DNA from: Denitratisoma sp.
GTDB taxonomy: Bacteria > Pseudomonadota > Gammaproteobacteria > Burkholderiales > Rhodocyclaceae
Length of the DNA stretch: 64,000 bases
Direction: 5' to 3'
Assembly (NCBI GenBank): GCA_032027165.1
Contig: JAVSMO010000001.1
Span: forward strand, 2,357,919 to 2,421,918
A program made the position numbers and the translations under genes. The notes beneath the pieces are model-generated. The model made no database searches. It was given only the letters and a program-made list of their open reading frames with translations, and had not been told where the DNA came from. Positions 1-9,572 of this stretch are shown in pieces. How positions within the stretch are numbered: position 1 is the stretch's first letter; each line of letters begins with the position of its first letter.

Positions 1-899
1 TCCGGCGCCTGCGGAAAGGCGGCGCGCAGCGCGTCGAGCTCCTCCGCCAGCAGCGCCCGCAGGCCGGCGTATTCGTCGCGCAGGTACACGTAGATTTTTT
101 CGATGCCCACCGCCCAGGCGGCGATGAGCATGCCCTCGAGGAAGCGGTGCGGCTCGCGCTCGAGGTAGTAACGGTCCTTGAAGGTGCCCGGCTCGCCCTC
201 GTCGATGTTAACCGCCATCAGGCGCGGCGCGGGCTGATCGCGCACGACGCGCCACTTGCGCCCGGCCGGAAAGCCGGCGCCGCCGAGGCCGCGCAGGTTG
301 GCGTGCTCCAGCGCGGCGATGATGTCCTCGGCGCTGCGGCAGCCGGTCGCGCAATCCTCATAGAGCTTGTAGCCACCGGCGGCGCAGTAGTCGTTCAGGC
401 GGCGCGCGCCTTCCGGCAGCGGCGCCTCGGTGGCGCCGGCCGAGAGGGCGTAGCGCACGGCATGCGCGTCGGCCTCCTCGACGGGATTCCGCCCCACCAC
501 CGCCAGCGGCGCGCACTCGCAGCGGCCGACGCAGGGCACGCGCTGCACGCGCACGCCGTCCCCCAGCGACTGACTTAATGCCGCGATGAGCTCCTCGCCC
601 CCCGCCATCGCGCAGGCCAGCGAGTCGCACACCCGCACAGTCAGCGGAGGCGGCGGCGCCCCGCCTTCGTGCACGACGTCGAAATGGTGGTAGAAGGTGG
701 CGACCTCGTACACCTCGGCGCGCGCGAGCTTCATCAGCTGCGCCAGCGCGGCAAGGTGCCCGGCGTCGATATGGCCGTGCGCATCCTGGATGCGGTGCAG
801 GTATTCGATCAGCAGATCGCGGCGCGGCGCCCCGCCGACGAGGCTGCGGACTTCTTCCAGCGCGGCGGCGGGGACGGGACGGACATGGCGGCGGGACAT
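1..899 (-). CDS. Fused NuoE-NuoF type NADH/formate dehydrogenase subunit (partial)
   Basis: The gene runs off the left edge, so only the first 299 residues are present. Residues 1-150 form a NuoE-like thioredoxin-fold domain with the [2Fe-2S] ligands C91-x4-C96 and C123-x3-C127. From about residue 165 a NuoF domain begins, with the glycine-rich FMN/NADH loop GLGGAGFPAG near residues 204-213. Fused NuoE-NuoF proteins serve as the NAD-reducing diaphorase of soluble formate dehydrogenases or of bidirectional hydrogenases. Formate dehydrogenase is favoured because the divergent gfa and nearby adhC-fghA produce formate; this is inference, since the catalytic subunit is outside the window. The ATG at 899 is the only sensible start in frame, with a weak ribosome site. 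Dispersed motif copy 555-577 lies inside the gene and is read as LSQSLGDG. Confidence 0.85.
   Translation of the reverse strand, partial: MSRRHVRPVPAAALEEVRSLVGGAPRRDLLIEYLHRIQDAHGHIDAGHLAALAQLMKLARAEVYEVATFYHHFDVVHEGGAPPPPLTVRVCDSLACAMAGGEELIAALSQSLGDGVRVQRVPCVGRCECAPLAVVGRNPVEEADAHAVRYALSAGATEAPLPEGARRLNDYCAAGGYKLYEDCATGCRSAEDIIAALEHANLRGLGGAGFPAGRKWRVVRDQPAPRLMAVNIDEGEPGTFKDRYYLEREPHRFLEGMLIAAWAVGIEKIYVYLRDEYAGLRALLAEELDALRAAFPQAP
555..577 (+). repeat. Dispersed GCCGT-N7-GACTGACTTT motif copy
   Basis: GCCGT, CCCCCAG, then CGACTGACTTA; the last T of the core is changed. It lies inside the NuoE-NuoF gene, antisense to it. Confidence 0.65.
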
Positions 900-942
900 G
901 CGGAGATTGTGCAGGAATGATCGCGCTTCAACAATCCCGCGC

Positions 943-986
943 GCCTCAGGGACAACCACCATGCCGCTAGGTAAACATCCCGATTG
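943..986 (+). promoter_or_regulatory. 44 bp operator-like element, copy 1 (gfa)
   Basis: The element contains AGGGACAACCACCA on the left and CTAGGTAAACATCCCGATTG on the right. It shares both blocks at the same spacing with the elements at 15620-15663 and 18614-18657, and more weakly with 3766-3809. It ends 77 bp before the gfa start and also lies 44 bp upstream of the divergent dehydrogenase gene. The 9 bp arms CAGGGACAA and TTGTCCCTG form an inverted repeat around its centre. The likely reader is the FixJ-type regulator at 16677-17288; this is inference. Confidence 0.65.
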
Positions 987-1063
987 TCCCTGCGCGGCGC
1001 GCGGTTTAAGTTTGCCCAGGCATTCCGTTCGCAACACATCCCGCCGAAAAGGAGAAACGACTC

Positions 1064-1636
1064 ATGGGCAACGCTTTCACGATTCATCCGTCGATCGAGG
1101 CCGGCATCAAGCCGGCGGCGCCCGGCTTCGCCGGGGGCAAGCTGTACTGCAAGTGCCCCACCGACAAGGTCGAGGTGACCATCGCCGCGCAGACTGCGCA
1201 CAACCACGCCTGCGGCTGCAGCAAGTGCTGGAAGCCGGCCGGCGCCCTGTTCTCGCAGGTCGCCGTCGTCTCGCGCGACGCGCTGAAGGTCACCGCCCAT
1301 GCGGAAAAGCTGAAGGTCGTCGATCCCAACGCCGTCATCCAGCGCCATGCCTGCACCGGCTGCGGCGTGCACATGTACGGCCGCATCGAGAACAAGGCGC
1401 ACCCCTTCTACGGCCTGGATTTCGTGCACACAGAGCTGTCCGACAGCAGCGGCTGGTCGCCGCCGGAGTTCGCCGCCTTCGTCTCCTCCATCATCGAGAC
1501 GGGAACCGATCCGGCACAGATGGCCGACGTGCGCGCACGGCTGAAGCAGCTCGGGCTGGAGCCCTACGACTGCCTGTCGCCGGCGCTGATGGACGCGATC
1601 TCGACGCACGTCGCCAAGAGCAAGAAGGCGGCGTAG
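1064..1636 (+). CDS. gfa: Glutathione-dependent formaldehyde-activating enzyme (Gfa)
   Basis: Gfa (S-(hydroxymethyl)glutathione synthase) accelerates condensation of formaldehyde with glutathione, feeding AdhC. The 190-residue length is that of the family. The paired structural zinc cysteines C29/C31 and C97/C100 and the second cysteine cluster C50-x-C52-x2-C55 are all present. A clear ribosome site, AAAGGAG, precedes the ATG. The gene stands alone, convergent with fghA, and together with adhC and fghA forms the complete glutathione-linked formaldehyde oxidation route. Whether Gfa is a true enzyme or a glutathione carrier is debated for the family. Expression is probably controlled through the 943-986 element. 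Confidence 0.93.
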   Translation: MGNAFTIHPSIEAGIKPAAPGFAGGKLYCKCPTDKVEVTIAAQTAHNHACGCSKCWKPAGALFSQVAVVSRDALKVTAHAEKLKVVDPNAVIQRHACTGCGVHMYGRIENKAHPFYGLDFVHTELSDSSGWSPPEFAAFVSSIIETGTDPAQMADVRARLKQLGLEPYDCLSPALMDAISTHVAKSKKAA

Positions 1637-1655
1637 GGACTACCCCTCACCCGAA

Positions 1656-1678
1656 CCCTCTCCCCACCGGGGAGAGGG
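1656..1678. repeat. REP-like hairpin CCCTCTCCCC/GGGGAGAGGG between convergent genes
   Basis: A perfect 10 bp stem with a 3 nt loop lies between the converging gfa and fghA genes. The same stem recurs at 3815-3841 with a longer loop. It may act as a bidirectional transcription barrier, although no T-run follows. Confidence 0.6.
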
Positions 1679-1684
1679 AGTTTC

Positions 1685-2563
1685 CTACTGCTGCAGTGCG
1701 TTCGCCTGATTAGGCTGGCGCACGGCCAGTGCCTTGGCGTGAAACCTGAGGTGCTCCTCGATGAAGGTGGCGATGAAGAAGTAGCTGTGGTCGTAGCCCT
1801 CGCGCAGGCGCAGGTCGAGCGGGACGCCGGCCTTCGCGCAAGCTTCGCGCAGCAGGTCCGGCTTGAGCTGGGTGTCGAGGAACTGGTCCCTGGTGCCCTG
1901 GTCGACCAGCAGCGGCGGCCACTTCCAGCCGCGCGATTCGATCAGGGCGGTGGCGTCGTACTGGCGCCAGGCGTCGCGATCCTCGCCGAGATAGCCGGCG
2001 AGCGCCTTCTCGCCCCAGGGGCAGCGCATCGGCGACGAGATGGGTGCAAAAGCAGAAACCGACTTGAAGCGCTGCGGATTGCGCAGCGCCAGCACCAGCG
2101 CGCCGTGGCCGCCCATGGAATGGCCGAAGATGCCGGCCCGCGCCGGATCGACGGCGAAATTCGACGCCACCAGCCAGGGCAACTCCTCCGTCAGGTAGGA
2201 ATACATCCGGAAGTGCTTTCGCCAGGGTTCCTGCGTCGCGTCCACGTAAAAACCGGCGCCCTGGCCGAAGTCGTAGCTGTCCTTGTCGTCGGGCACCCCC
2301 TCGCCGCGCGGGCTGGTGTCCGGCGCGACGATGGCGAGGCCGAGCTCCGCCGCCACGCGCTGCGCCCCCGCCTTGACGATGAAGTTCTCCTCGGTGCAGG
2401 TCAGCCCCGACAGCCAGTAGAGCACCGGCACCAGGCCGTCTTTCGCCTGCGGCGGCAGGAACAGCCCGAAGCGCATGGTGCAACCGGTTTCGGGCGAGGC
2501 GTGGCTGTAGACGCCCTGCACGCCGCCGAAGCACAGGTTCTGCGAGACGGTGGTCAGCGTCAT
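1685..2563 (-). CDS. fghA: S-formylglutathione hydrolase
   Basis: This esterase hydrolyses S-formylglutathione to formate and glutathione, the last step of the glutathione-linked formaldehyde pathway. The 292-residue protein has the alpha/beta-hydrolase nucleophile elbow GHSMGG with S149, and D227 and H259 complete the triad (residues assigned by eye from the family pattern). The motif SGLTCTEENF at 52-61 is typical of the esterase D family. The start follows the adhC stop by 2 bp, so the two genes are cotranscribed and probably translationally coupled. An in-frame reading extending upstream would overlap adhC and is not used. Confidence 0.93.
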   Translation of the reverse strand: MTLTTVSQNLCFGGVQGVYSHASPETGCTMRFGLFLPPQAKDGLVPVLYWLSGLTCTEENFIVKAGAQRVAAELGLAIVAPDTSPRGEGVPDDKDSYDFGQGAGFYVDATQEPWRKHFRMYSYLTEELPWLVASNFAVDPARAGIFGHSMGGHGALVLALRNPQRFKSVSAFAPISSPMRCPWGEKALAGYLGEDRDAWRQYDATALIESRGWKWPPLLVDQGTRDQFLDTQLKPDLLREACAKAGVPLDLRLREGYDHSYFFIATFIEEHLRFHAKALAVRQPNQANALQQ

Positions 2564-2565
2564 GT

Positions 2566-3675
<1,110 letters not shown>

Positions 3676-3765
3676 GGTTCGCTCCTTGGTGATTTCGATG
3701 CCGGATCGGGCGGGATTCCCCTCCGGAGGTTGTCGCTGGAATTTATCCAACTCCGCACAGGCGCG

Positions 3766-3809
3766 GAATCCGGATCATTCCAGTGGAGGCTAGGGGTTAT
3801 CCCTTAGAA
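3766..3809 (-). promoter_or_regulatory. 44 bp operator-like element, copy 4 (degenerate; adhC-fghA)
   Basis: Read on the minus strand, the element has AAGGGATAACCCCTAG in the left block, close to the CGGGATAACCTCCAG of the 18614 copy. Its right block reads AATGATCCGGATT, against AAACATCCCGATT at the gfa copy. The central CTAGGTAAAC is not conserved. It ends 91 bp before the adhC start, almost the same distance as the oxidase-operon copy has from its gene (93 bp). Confidence 0.45.
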
Positions 3810-3814
3810 CAGTC

Positions 3815-3841
3815 CCCTCTCCCCACTCGCTGGGGAGAGGG
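3815..3841. repeat. REP-like hairpin, second copy
   Basis: CCCTCTCCCC and GGGGAGAGGG flank a 7 nt loop, the same stem as at 1656-1678. It lies between adhC and the island. Confidence 0.6.
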
Positions 3842-3858
3842 CTAGGGAGATGGGCAAC

Positions 3859-3881
3859 GCCGTACCACGCAGACTGACTTT
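3859..3881 (+). repeat. Dispersed GCCGT-N7-GACTGACTTT motif copy
   Basis: GCCGT, ACCACGC, AGACTGACTTT, followed by TTCCC. Intergenic, at the left edge of island 1. Confidence 0.8.
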
Positions 3882-4314
3882 TCCCGGGAAACGGAACTCG
3901 CCCAAGCCGAGTAGCCTGATCGCCCAAATGACTTGGGGCGGCAAAATCAATGGGAGGAAATTCAGTGAGGGATTTCTGACGTCTCGAACTCGGCCTAAGC
4001 GGTCTTCCGCGCTTACAAGCGCAATTGCAGTTGTCGACCCAAACCGATCTTCAGGAACGCCGCTGACCTGCCATTTGTGCGGCTGCCTCACTCTGGAACC
4101 TGCCTGACGGCCTACGGAAGTACTCGGCCGAACCAGCTACTCGGAACGCTCAATTGGCCGTCCTTAACGGCCGCATAAGCAGCCAGCCCCCTTGCGGATA
4201 GCTGCCATTGCTCATGAAGAAGTCATTGTCAGACTGATCCTGTCAAGGCACAATTCAATTGATGAACCAGAGGCAGAACGGCGCTTGTAGGTGATTTAGA
4301 ACCATATCAAACGT

Positions 4315-5961
4315 ATGGCCGCAATCCGCATTCGATCGATTCAATTCTCCACTATTCCATTCCGCCGGCTCAAATCGCTGATCATCCCTATTGCAGAACG
4401 CGTTACCCTGATTGCCGGGCATAACGGAACTGGGAAATCAACGATTCTGGCTTTTTTGGCTAATGGCTCAGGGCTTTCCGAAAAGGAATACGTCAGCTAC
4501 TTCAATCGGTCGGTGCAAGCCAACTTTCAGGAAATCATCCACCTCACTGTTGAGCATGACTACGTTCACGATGTCGATAGCAAGCCCTATGTCTTGATCA
4601 CCTACGACATCGGCGGTCAGACGCTCGTAAAGAAGTGCAATGTCACGCGCAGAGGTAAGAGTCTTTTTCGCGTTGTCCCGAGAAACGACCCGAAAGAGGA
4701 TTTCGACCACGAGGGCATAGCATTCGGGCGTGATGCAAAGGTGCCCTGGCCGACCATATATCTCGGGATGCTTAGGATGATCCCAATCGGAGAAAGCGAA
4801 CGACTGCACATTCGTAAGTCGAGCGATACGACCATGCACGCCGAGGACCGGGCGTACATCCAGAAGATCACGAACGAACTTATCGACACTGGAAAGAGCA
4901 CCGCGAGCTCGATCACCCATCAGAGCATTGCGCATACAAAGAAAGTGTCCAAGCACGCGGATTATGCCTACGATAGCCGTGCTATCTCGCTTGGACAAGA
5001 CTCCCTCAGTTGTGTCGTAACCGCGCTGGCATCGTTCAAGAAACTGAAGCGGGAAATGGGAAACAACTATCCTGGTGGTCTTTTGATCGTGGACGAACTT
5101 GACGCCGGATTTCACCCTCGGACGCAATGCAAGCTGCTGCGTGTCTTGCAGAACGAATCTGCAGACCTCGATCTCCAAGTCATCGCCACGACTCACTCGC
5201 TCATACTGATTCAGGCGCTGCATGAACAAATCTCAAGGGCGCCTCAAGAACATTCGCCTGATCGGGTGAATTACATACAGGACACCCGCAACCCACACCT
5301 GTGTGGCGGCTGGTCGTTCGATCAGATACGGGATGACATGCATGTTCGACCGCCGGACACGGTTGCTCCAAAGAAGCCAGTTGTCATGCTCTATGCCGAA
5401 GACGACGAGGCACAGTTCTATGGCGAGCGTTTGCTGCGGGGGGCGCGCAAGTTGCGGATCATGAGAGCGACGGGCGTGAATTTGAAGATTCTGTCTCTCA
5501 AGATGGGCCATAACAATCTCCTCAATCTGTACAAAGCCGATGACTATTTCAAGAGTGTCGTGATCCTCGTCGACGCCGATGTTGAGAATAAAAAGCTGCG
5601 CGGAAAGCGCAATGTCGTCCGCCTGCCTGGCATGGCAGCAAACGGGGATAAGCCAACTCCGGAGCTCATCCTCTATCGATTCATCGAATCATTGATCGAT
5701 GACCCGAGCAGCCACCAGGAGACATGGGCAGCCCTTCAAGCGAAGAGATTGAGTAGCGACTACCTCAAAGAACACTTGCTCGACGATCCGGATGTGCGCA
5801 TCGGCGAGCGCGGACCCGCGAAGGCATGGTTCTCGCGACGCTTGGCGCTGATCGAAGAGTGGGGCCTTGTCGATCTATGGATTGCCGAGAATGGCCTTTT
5901 GGTTAATGACTTCGAGGAAGAGCTAATTCGGGCGATTCGCGTTGTGCATCCAGCTGCTTGA
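4315..5961 (+). CDS. OLD-like AAA ATPase with C-terminal Toprim-type nuclease domain
   Basis: The 548-residue protein has an SMC/RecF-like ATPase head with Walker A GHNGTGKST (35-43), a signature-like segment LGQDSL (226-231), Walker B LLIVDELDAGFHP (256-268) and the histidine switch in ATTHS (291-295). From about residue 353 a Toprim-like domain follows, with E362 in YAEDDEAQFYG and D420/D422 in VVILVDADVENK. ATPase-Toprim proteins of this kind (the OLD family, or an AAA-DUF4435 fusion as in PARIS-type systems) are mostly anti-phage nucleases. Base composition is clearly lower in GC than the flanking housekeeping genes. The gene converges on nurA, 121 bp away. The exact family is uncertain. 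Confidence 0.75.
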   Translation: MAAIRIRSIQFSTIPFRRLKSLIIPIAERVTLIAGHNGTGKSTILAFLANGSGLSEKEYVSYFNRSVQANFQEIIHLTVEHDYVHDVDSKPYVLITYDIGGQTLVKKCNVTRRGKSLFRVVPRNDPKEDFDHEGIAFGRDAKVPWPTIYLGMLRMIPIGESERLHIRKSSDTTMHAEDRAYIQKITNELIDTGKSTASSITHQSIAHTKKVSKHADYAYDSRAISLGQDSLSCVVTALASFKKLKREMGNNYPGGLLIVDELDAGFHPRTQCKLLRVLQNESADLDLQVIATTHSLILIQALHEQISRAPQEHSPDRVNYIQDTRNPHLCGGWSFDQIRDDMHVRPPDTVAPKKPVVMLYAEDDEAQFYGERLLRGARKLRIMRATGVNLKILSLKMGHNNLLNLYKADDYFKSVVILVDADVENKKLRGKRNVVRLPGMAANGDKPTPELILYRFIESLIDDPSSHQETWAALQAKRLSSDYLKEHLLDDPDVRIGERGPAKAWFSRRLALIEEWGLVDLWIAENGLLVNDFEEELIRAIRVVHPAA

Positions 5962-6082
5962 ACAGACTGGCCGAACGGATCGCCGATCCCTACCGCGTAT
6001 AGCTATTGGTCAGTCTGGCGGAGATGCCGACCAATTGCAGGAGTGGTTGCTCCCTGCTGACGTAGCGGGCGCTGATTGTGCC

Positions 6083-7465
6083 CTATTTCTCCTGTTTGTT
6101 GGGCTGAAGACCACTCCGTACTAGCAGGTCGAGCACTTTGCCGCCGGGTACGAGGCTGATTGATGCATGCCTGTGCGCCAGCGCCACTGGTACCAGCGCG
6201 TTGTCGTACAGGTCCATCTCGAAGTGGCGGATCAAGTCGCACGCTCGCTCAATCAATGATCCATAGTGCGCGAGATCGACTTTGGCTTTCGCGAATCCCT
6301 TGCCGCCACCGCCGAAGGTCTTGTCCTCGAATGGATAAGGGATTGCGAAGTTGAAGATGCGCCCTCGCTCGGTCTTGAACAGGAAATCTTGCCCGTAGTA
6401 CGTCTCGTTGCCGAAGTTCGCCGCCGGGGAGTCGCCACCAGTGATGAACTGATTTCGGTAGTCGTCGTCGATGACGCGGAGCACGCCGTCCGGCAGAAAA
6501 CGTTCAAGCAGCCGGGCATGGTCCATGACTCCACCAGTCTTTTGCAGCCCGAGCACAAGCATGGGCTCCAGCCCCATCTTCGCAAGGCGCTCGTTCACGC
6601 GGAATATCAGCTTCTGGAGGCGCGGATGCAGCTTGGCCGGCTCACCGAACAGCGCAAGCGGACCGTCGAGAACGAAGGTGATATCCGACAGCGCCTGCGG
6701 CTGCGCCTCAAAAACTTGGAGGATGAAGCCTGCGAGCATGAGGTGCTCCATGGCATTCATCATCCGGGTCATCGCGCTGGCGTTATCGCCAAAGTCGCTG
6801 ATGCCCTCGTGAAGCCGTAGGAAGTCAGACGCGTAGACCTCGGCGCCGCAAGCGCCACATGCGCGCTTGAGTGCGGCACGATCGAACGTGGGACCAGGGG
6901 ACCCACCGCAACAGGGGCAGCTAGAGAGCGTCAGCGAGTTGTCGTTCAGTACCACGAGCATTCGAGCCAGCACCTGGCCGTTCTGCGTTTCGCTGCGGTC
7001 GATAGTCAGCTGATCGAACAGCGCTCGCCGAAAGCCATCCCGGACATTGTCGATGCCGCGGTACCGAATGTTGCTGCCAGGCATCGTGAAGGTGATGGGC
7101 GAGGCCGAACGATGCATTTCGGCGACCTTGAACGGGTCGACGAATCGATTGACCGGGTCAACAAGGCCCGCATACTTCGCCATGTCGACTAGCACATGGC
7201 TGACCTTCAAAAAGCCGACTTGCGTGCTCGGTAGCTTGTCGCTGATCGGCGCGTCGCTTTTACTAGCATCGGAGGCCAAGACGTAGCGCGGAAGCTTCGG
7301 TGGGTCTCCGGCCGGAGCGCGCACGAAGCGCGACGCGAGCTCTAGAGCCTCAGCATCCGAGGGCTCACGCAGGTAGGTGCAATTTTTGAGGAAGGTTTGA
7401 ACGTCCGGATTGCGTACGAAGTCGGCGTGGCCACCCTTGCCGGCCGTTTCGCGTGCGTACGGCAT
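6083..7465 (-). CDS. NurA-domain nuclease with internal zinc ribbon
   Basis: This 460-residue protein looks like NurA, the nuclease partner of HerA. The acidic motif near D66 (ASDASKSD) and the segment ITFVLDGPLALFG with D267 correspond to the two NurA metal-binding blocks. Between them lies a zinc ribbon with CPCC at 183-186 and CGAC at 203-206, an insertion I do not expect in minimal archaeal NurA. Its ATG overlaps the herA stop (TGATG), indicating translational coupling and probably a stoichiometric complex. Expected role: 5'-3' resection or degradation of DNA threaded by the HerA hexamer. It may be a restriction effector in an operon with an adenine methylase. Confidence 0.7.
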   Translation of the reverse strand: MPYARETAGKGGHADFVRNPDVQTFLKNCTYLREPSDAEALELASRFVRAPAGDPPKLPRYVLASDASKSDAPISDKLPSTQVGFLKVSHVLVDMAKYAGLVDPVNRFVDPFKVAEMHRSASPITFTMPGSNIRYRGIDNVRDGFRRALFDQLTIDRSETQNGQVLARMLVVLNDNSLTLSSCPCCGGSPGPTFDRAALKRACGACGAEVYASDFLRLHEGISDFGDNASAMTRMMNAMEHLMLAGFILQVFEAQPQALSDITFVLDGPLALFGEPAKLHPRLQKLIFRVNERLAKMGLEPMLVLGLQKTGGVMDHARLLERFLPDGVLRVIDDDYRNQFITGGDSPAANFGNETYYGQDFLFKTERGRIFNFAIPYPFEDKTFGGGGKGFAKAKVDLAHYGSLIERACDLIRHFEMDLYDNALVPVALAHRHASISLVPGGKVLDLLVRSGLQPNKQEK

Positions 7466-9552
7466 CAGAACAGATCCTCGACGCCAGATCGCGACTTGTC
7501 GGAGTCGGAGTCGCCGGGCGCCAACGCCGCAAGCTCGCGTTTGATCTCTTCGGGTGTGAAGCGGTTGATTTGGGTTGGGATCACAAACGGTGCCGACAGT
7601 GTCTTGATGCGAGCGAAACCGACATCCTGGGCAGCCTTGAGCGACCCTACGAAATCGGCGAAGTCGTAGAACTTGCCGAGCGTGCGCAGTTCGTCGTCAT
7701 TGTTCAGGTGTGTGACGAACCAGTTCTCCGTGTTGGCCAGGATGTTCGCGTGTACCGACGAGGGCTCCTGAGTCGCGTAGACGAAGGCGATCTTCGCCTT
7801 GGCGCCCTCCTTGGCGATCCGCGGCCAGGTATCCGTCAGCTCTGCTTGCTTGCCGATGAGGTTGTGAGCCTCCTCGACGTAGAGCACGACATTCATCGGG
7901 CTGTCACCACGATTGAGAACGTCGAACTGTCTATCGAAGACGGCCCGTGCCACGCGGTCAGATAGGGTCTTGCGGATAGAGACCGGCCCTGCAGATAGAT
8001 CAAGGATGATGATGTGGCCTTGATAGAGGAAGCCGAGAATCTCCTTGACGACGTCTCCCTGGCGGCGCCACGAATGGTAGTCGGTGTACTCCTGCAACTG
8101 ACGATAGCCGCGTATGTACCCGCCACCCGAGCTCGCGTTGCAAAGCACATTGAGCGTCGCCTCTAGGGAGGCATCCACCCACTTGCTGCCCTTGCTGCTG
8201 CCAGGTAGCGGAGTCGCAAGGTTGGTAGCGCGAGCAGCCGTGAACCACACCGTTGCCTGTATGAGATTGAGCCTGAGGTACTGCTGGTTATTTCCGCGAA
8301 CCACCGGTGCTGGAAAATCATCCGGAAGCTTGGGCTTGACCGCATCAAGAACGGCCTTGCTTACAGGGAAGTCAACCGTGAAGTCCTGGGGCGCGCGATA
8401 GCGCGCCGCGTTCAGCACGCAGCAGAAGGCAGCGCGCCGAACCTGCCAGCGGTTGTGCTCCCCCCGGTCCCCGTTCTGGTCAGGTTCATCCAGTGAGCTC
8501 GTCAGAAACGTCGTTATGTCCTGCGCTGAGCCTCGAGTATCCCGAGAAAGTTGCTCCAAGAGACCGAGCGCGACATCGGGCTGCTCGTAGAAGTTGATGC
8601 GCAGGTCCTTGAACCCCGGCGTGTCGATGGCACGATAACGCTTTACGCTATCGCCAAAGACATCCGCGATCGAGCTGCCGTCGTCTTGGTGGTTGGCGTT
8701 GGCATATTCGCCATTCACATCGAAGATCAGCTGACCGACCTTGATGCCAGACTTGAGGGCGGCAATCGCGACGGCAGAGACCGTTGTTTTCACGGTATTC
8801 GACTTACCGGTGCGCGTCATCCCAAGCACGGCGGTCCGACGCGCCAGAAAGTCAGCCGGCTGGATCTGCACCTTCACCTGAGGCTCGCCTGCTCCGCGAT
8901 GCAGGCGAGCGGTGGACGTGAAGCGCACTGTCCCCACGTCGATGGGCTTGGGGGTGTCTTTGAACCCGGCTTTGAGCGCCTCATCGCGCGCCTTCGCGCG
9001 CACTTCTGGATTCACGTGGTTAACGATCATCTCGAGCGACGCACCGCGCGGCTTGAACGCGCGCATGCGCGACAAGCTCATGAAGTTTTCGATGTCGCTA
9101 CCGAGCCGCAGCTCGCCGTTTTCCATGAAGAACGTGCCGAGCACGCGGCAGCGCATGCCTCCCCACTGCAGCTCACTCGCCGTCATGGGGTCGAGGCCAT
9201 CGTTCACGTCACCCGGCAGCCGCTCCGTATCGCGCCGGCGTTGATGATGCTCGATGCGCGTGCGGACCATATCGGCGTCTTGGGGCAGCGACGCAGGGCC
9301 GAGCACACGCAACAGCACGACTTCCTGGTCTATCGGCGACGCGGCATCAAAGCGCGCCGGATCAAAGCCCGCCGCGAGCAGAAAGGAGTTATGAGGCAGG
9401 CCGTTCACCGCGTGTTTGAAGGCGTCGTTCGTCTGAACGAAACACTCGTCGTACTTGAGGCTGTAGACATAGCCAACGAAGGCCTGATCCACATCGCCAA
9501 TCAGCCGAGTGAGCGGGTTGTCTGAAATGACGGTGCGCAATACCGTGTTCAC
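7465..9552 (-). CDS. HerA-type hexameric DNA translocase ATPase
   Basis: The 695-residue protein has an N-terminal barrel-like region, then Walker A GMTRTGKS at about 244-251 and FDVNGEY (277-283). ILDLSAG occurs near 516-522, Walker B VVLYVEEAHN at 555-564 and ATQEPSSV near 593-600. These are the hallmarks of HerA/DUF87 ATPases of the FtsK-HerA superfamily, which pump double-stranded DNA into a partner nuclease. It sits between the methylase gene and nurA on the minus strand, overlapping nurA by one base and starting about 20 bp after the methylase stop. A dispersed-motif-like 8-mer (AAAGTCAG at 8848) lies inside it but lacks the upstream half. Confidence 0.85.
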   Translation of the reverse strand: MNTVLRTVISDNPLTRLIGDVDQAFVGYVYSLKYDECFVQTNDAFKHAVNGLPHNSFLLAAGFDPARFDAASPIDQEVVLLRVLGPASLPQDADMVRTRIEHHQRRRDTERLPGDVNDGLDPMTASELQWGGMRCRVLGTFFMENGELRLGSDIENFMSLSRMRAFKPRGASLEMIVNHVNPEVRAKARDEALKAGFKDTPKPIDVGTVRFTSTARLHRGAGEPQVKVQIQPADFLARRTAVLGMTRTGKSNTVKTTVSAVAIAALKSGIKVGQLIFDVNGEYANANHQDDGSSIADVFGDSVKRYRAIDTPGFKDLRINFYEQPDVALGLLEQLSRDTRGSAQDITTFLTSSLDEPDQNGDRGEHNRWQVRRAAFCCVLNAARYRAPQDFTVDFPVSKAVLDAVKPKLPDDFPAPVVRGNNQQYLRLNLIQATVWFTAARATNLATPLPGSSKGSKWVDASLEATLNVLCNASSGGGYIRGYRQLQEYTDYHSWRRQGDVVKEILGFLYQGHIIILDLSAGPVSIRKTLSDRVARAVFDRQFDVLNRGDSPMNVVLYVEEAHNLIGKQAELTDTWPRIAKEGAKAKIAFVYATQEPSSVHANILANTENWFVTHLNNDDELRTLGKFYDFADFVGSLKAAQDVGFARIKTLSAPFVIPTQINRFTPEEIKRELAALAPGDSDSDKSRSGVEDLF

Positions 9553-9572
9553 GGTTCCTCCTCTTCTGCAGA

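Larger units (their letters stand above)
3676..4314. other. Intergenic region at left edge of island 1
   Basis: No convincing gene is present. In order, the region holds the adhC leader with AAGGAG, the degenerate operator copy at 3766-3809, the REP-like hairpin at 3815-3841 and a dispersed motif copy at 3859-3881. About 400 bp of lower-GC sequence then leads to the OLD-like gene. The short open frames here, on both strands, lack recognisable domains and ribosome sites. The composition change near 3890 is taken as the left limit of the acquired DNA. Confidence 0.6.

Noticed and set aside
555..559. GCCGT half of the motif as the start of the neisserial uptake sequence GCCGTCTGAA
   Set aside because: Only five bases are shared and the remainder differs completely; a link to the neisserial sequence is not supported.
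3804..4107. Short open frames on both strands in the gap before the OLD-like gene
   Set aside because: They run through a hairpin repeat and a dispersed motif copy, lack ribosome sites and resemble no known protein.
5942..6124. 60-codon plus-strand frame after the OLD-like gene
   Set aside because: It overlaps the ends of two convergent genes and has no recognisable features.
8848..8855. CTGACTTT core inside herA as another dispersed motif copy
   Set aside because: The upstream GCCGT half is missing and the flanks do not fit, so it is probably a chance match.
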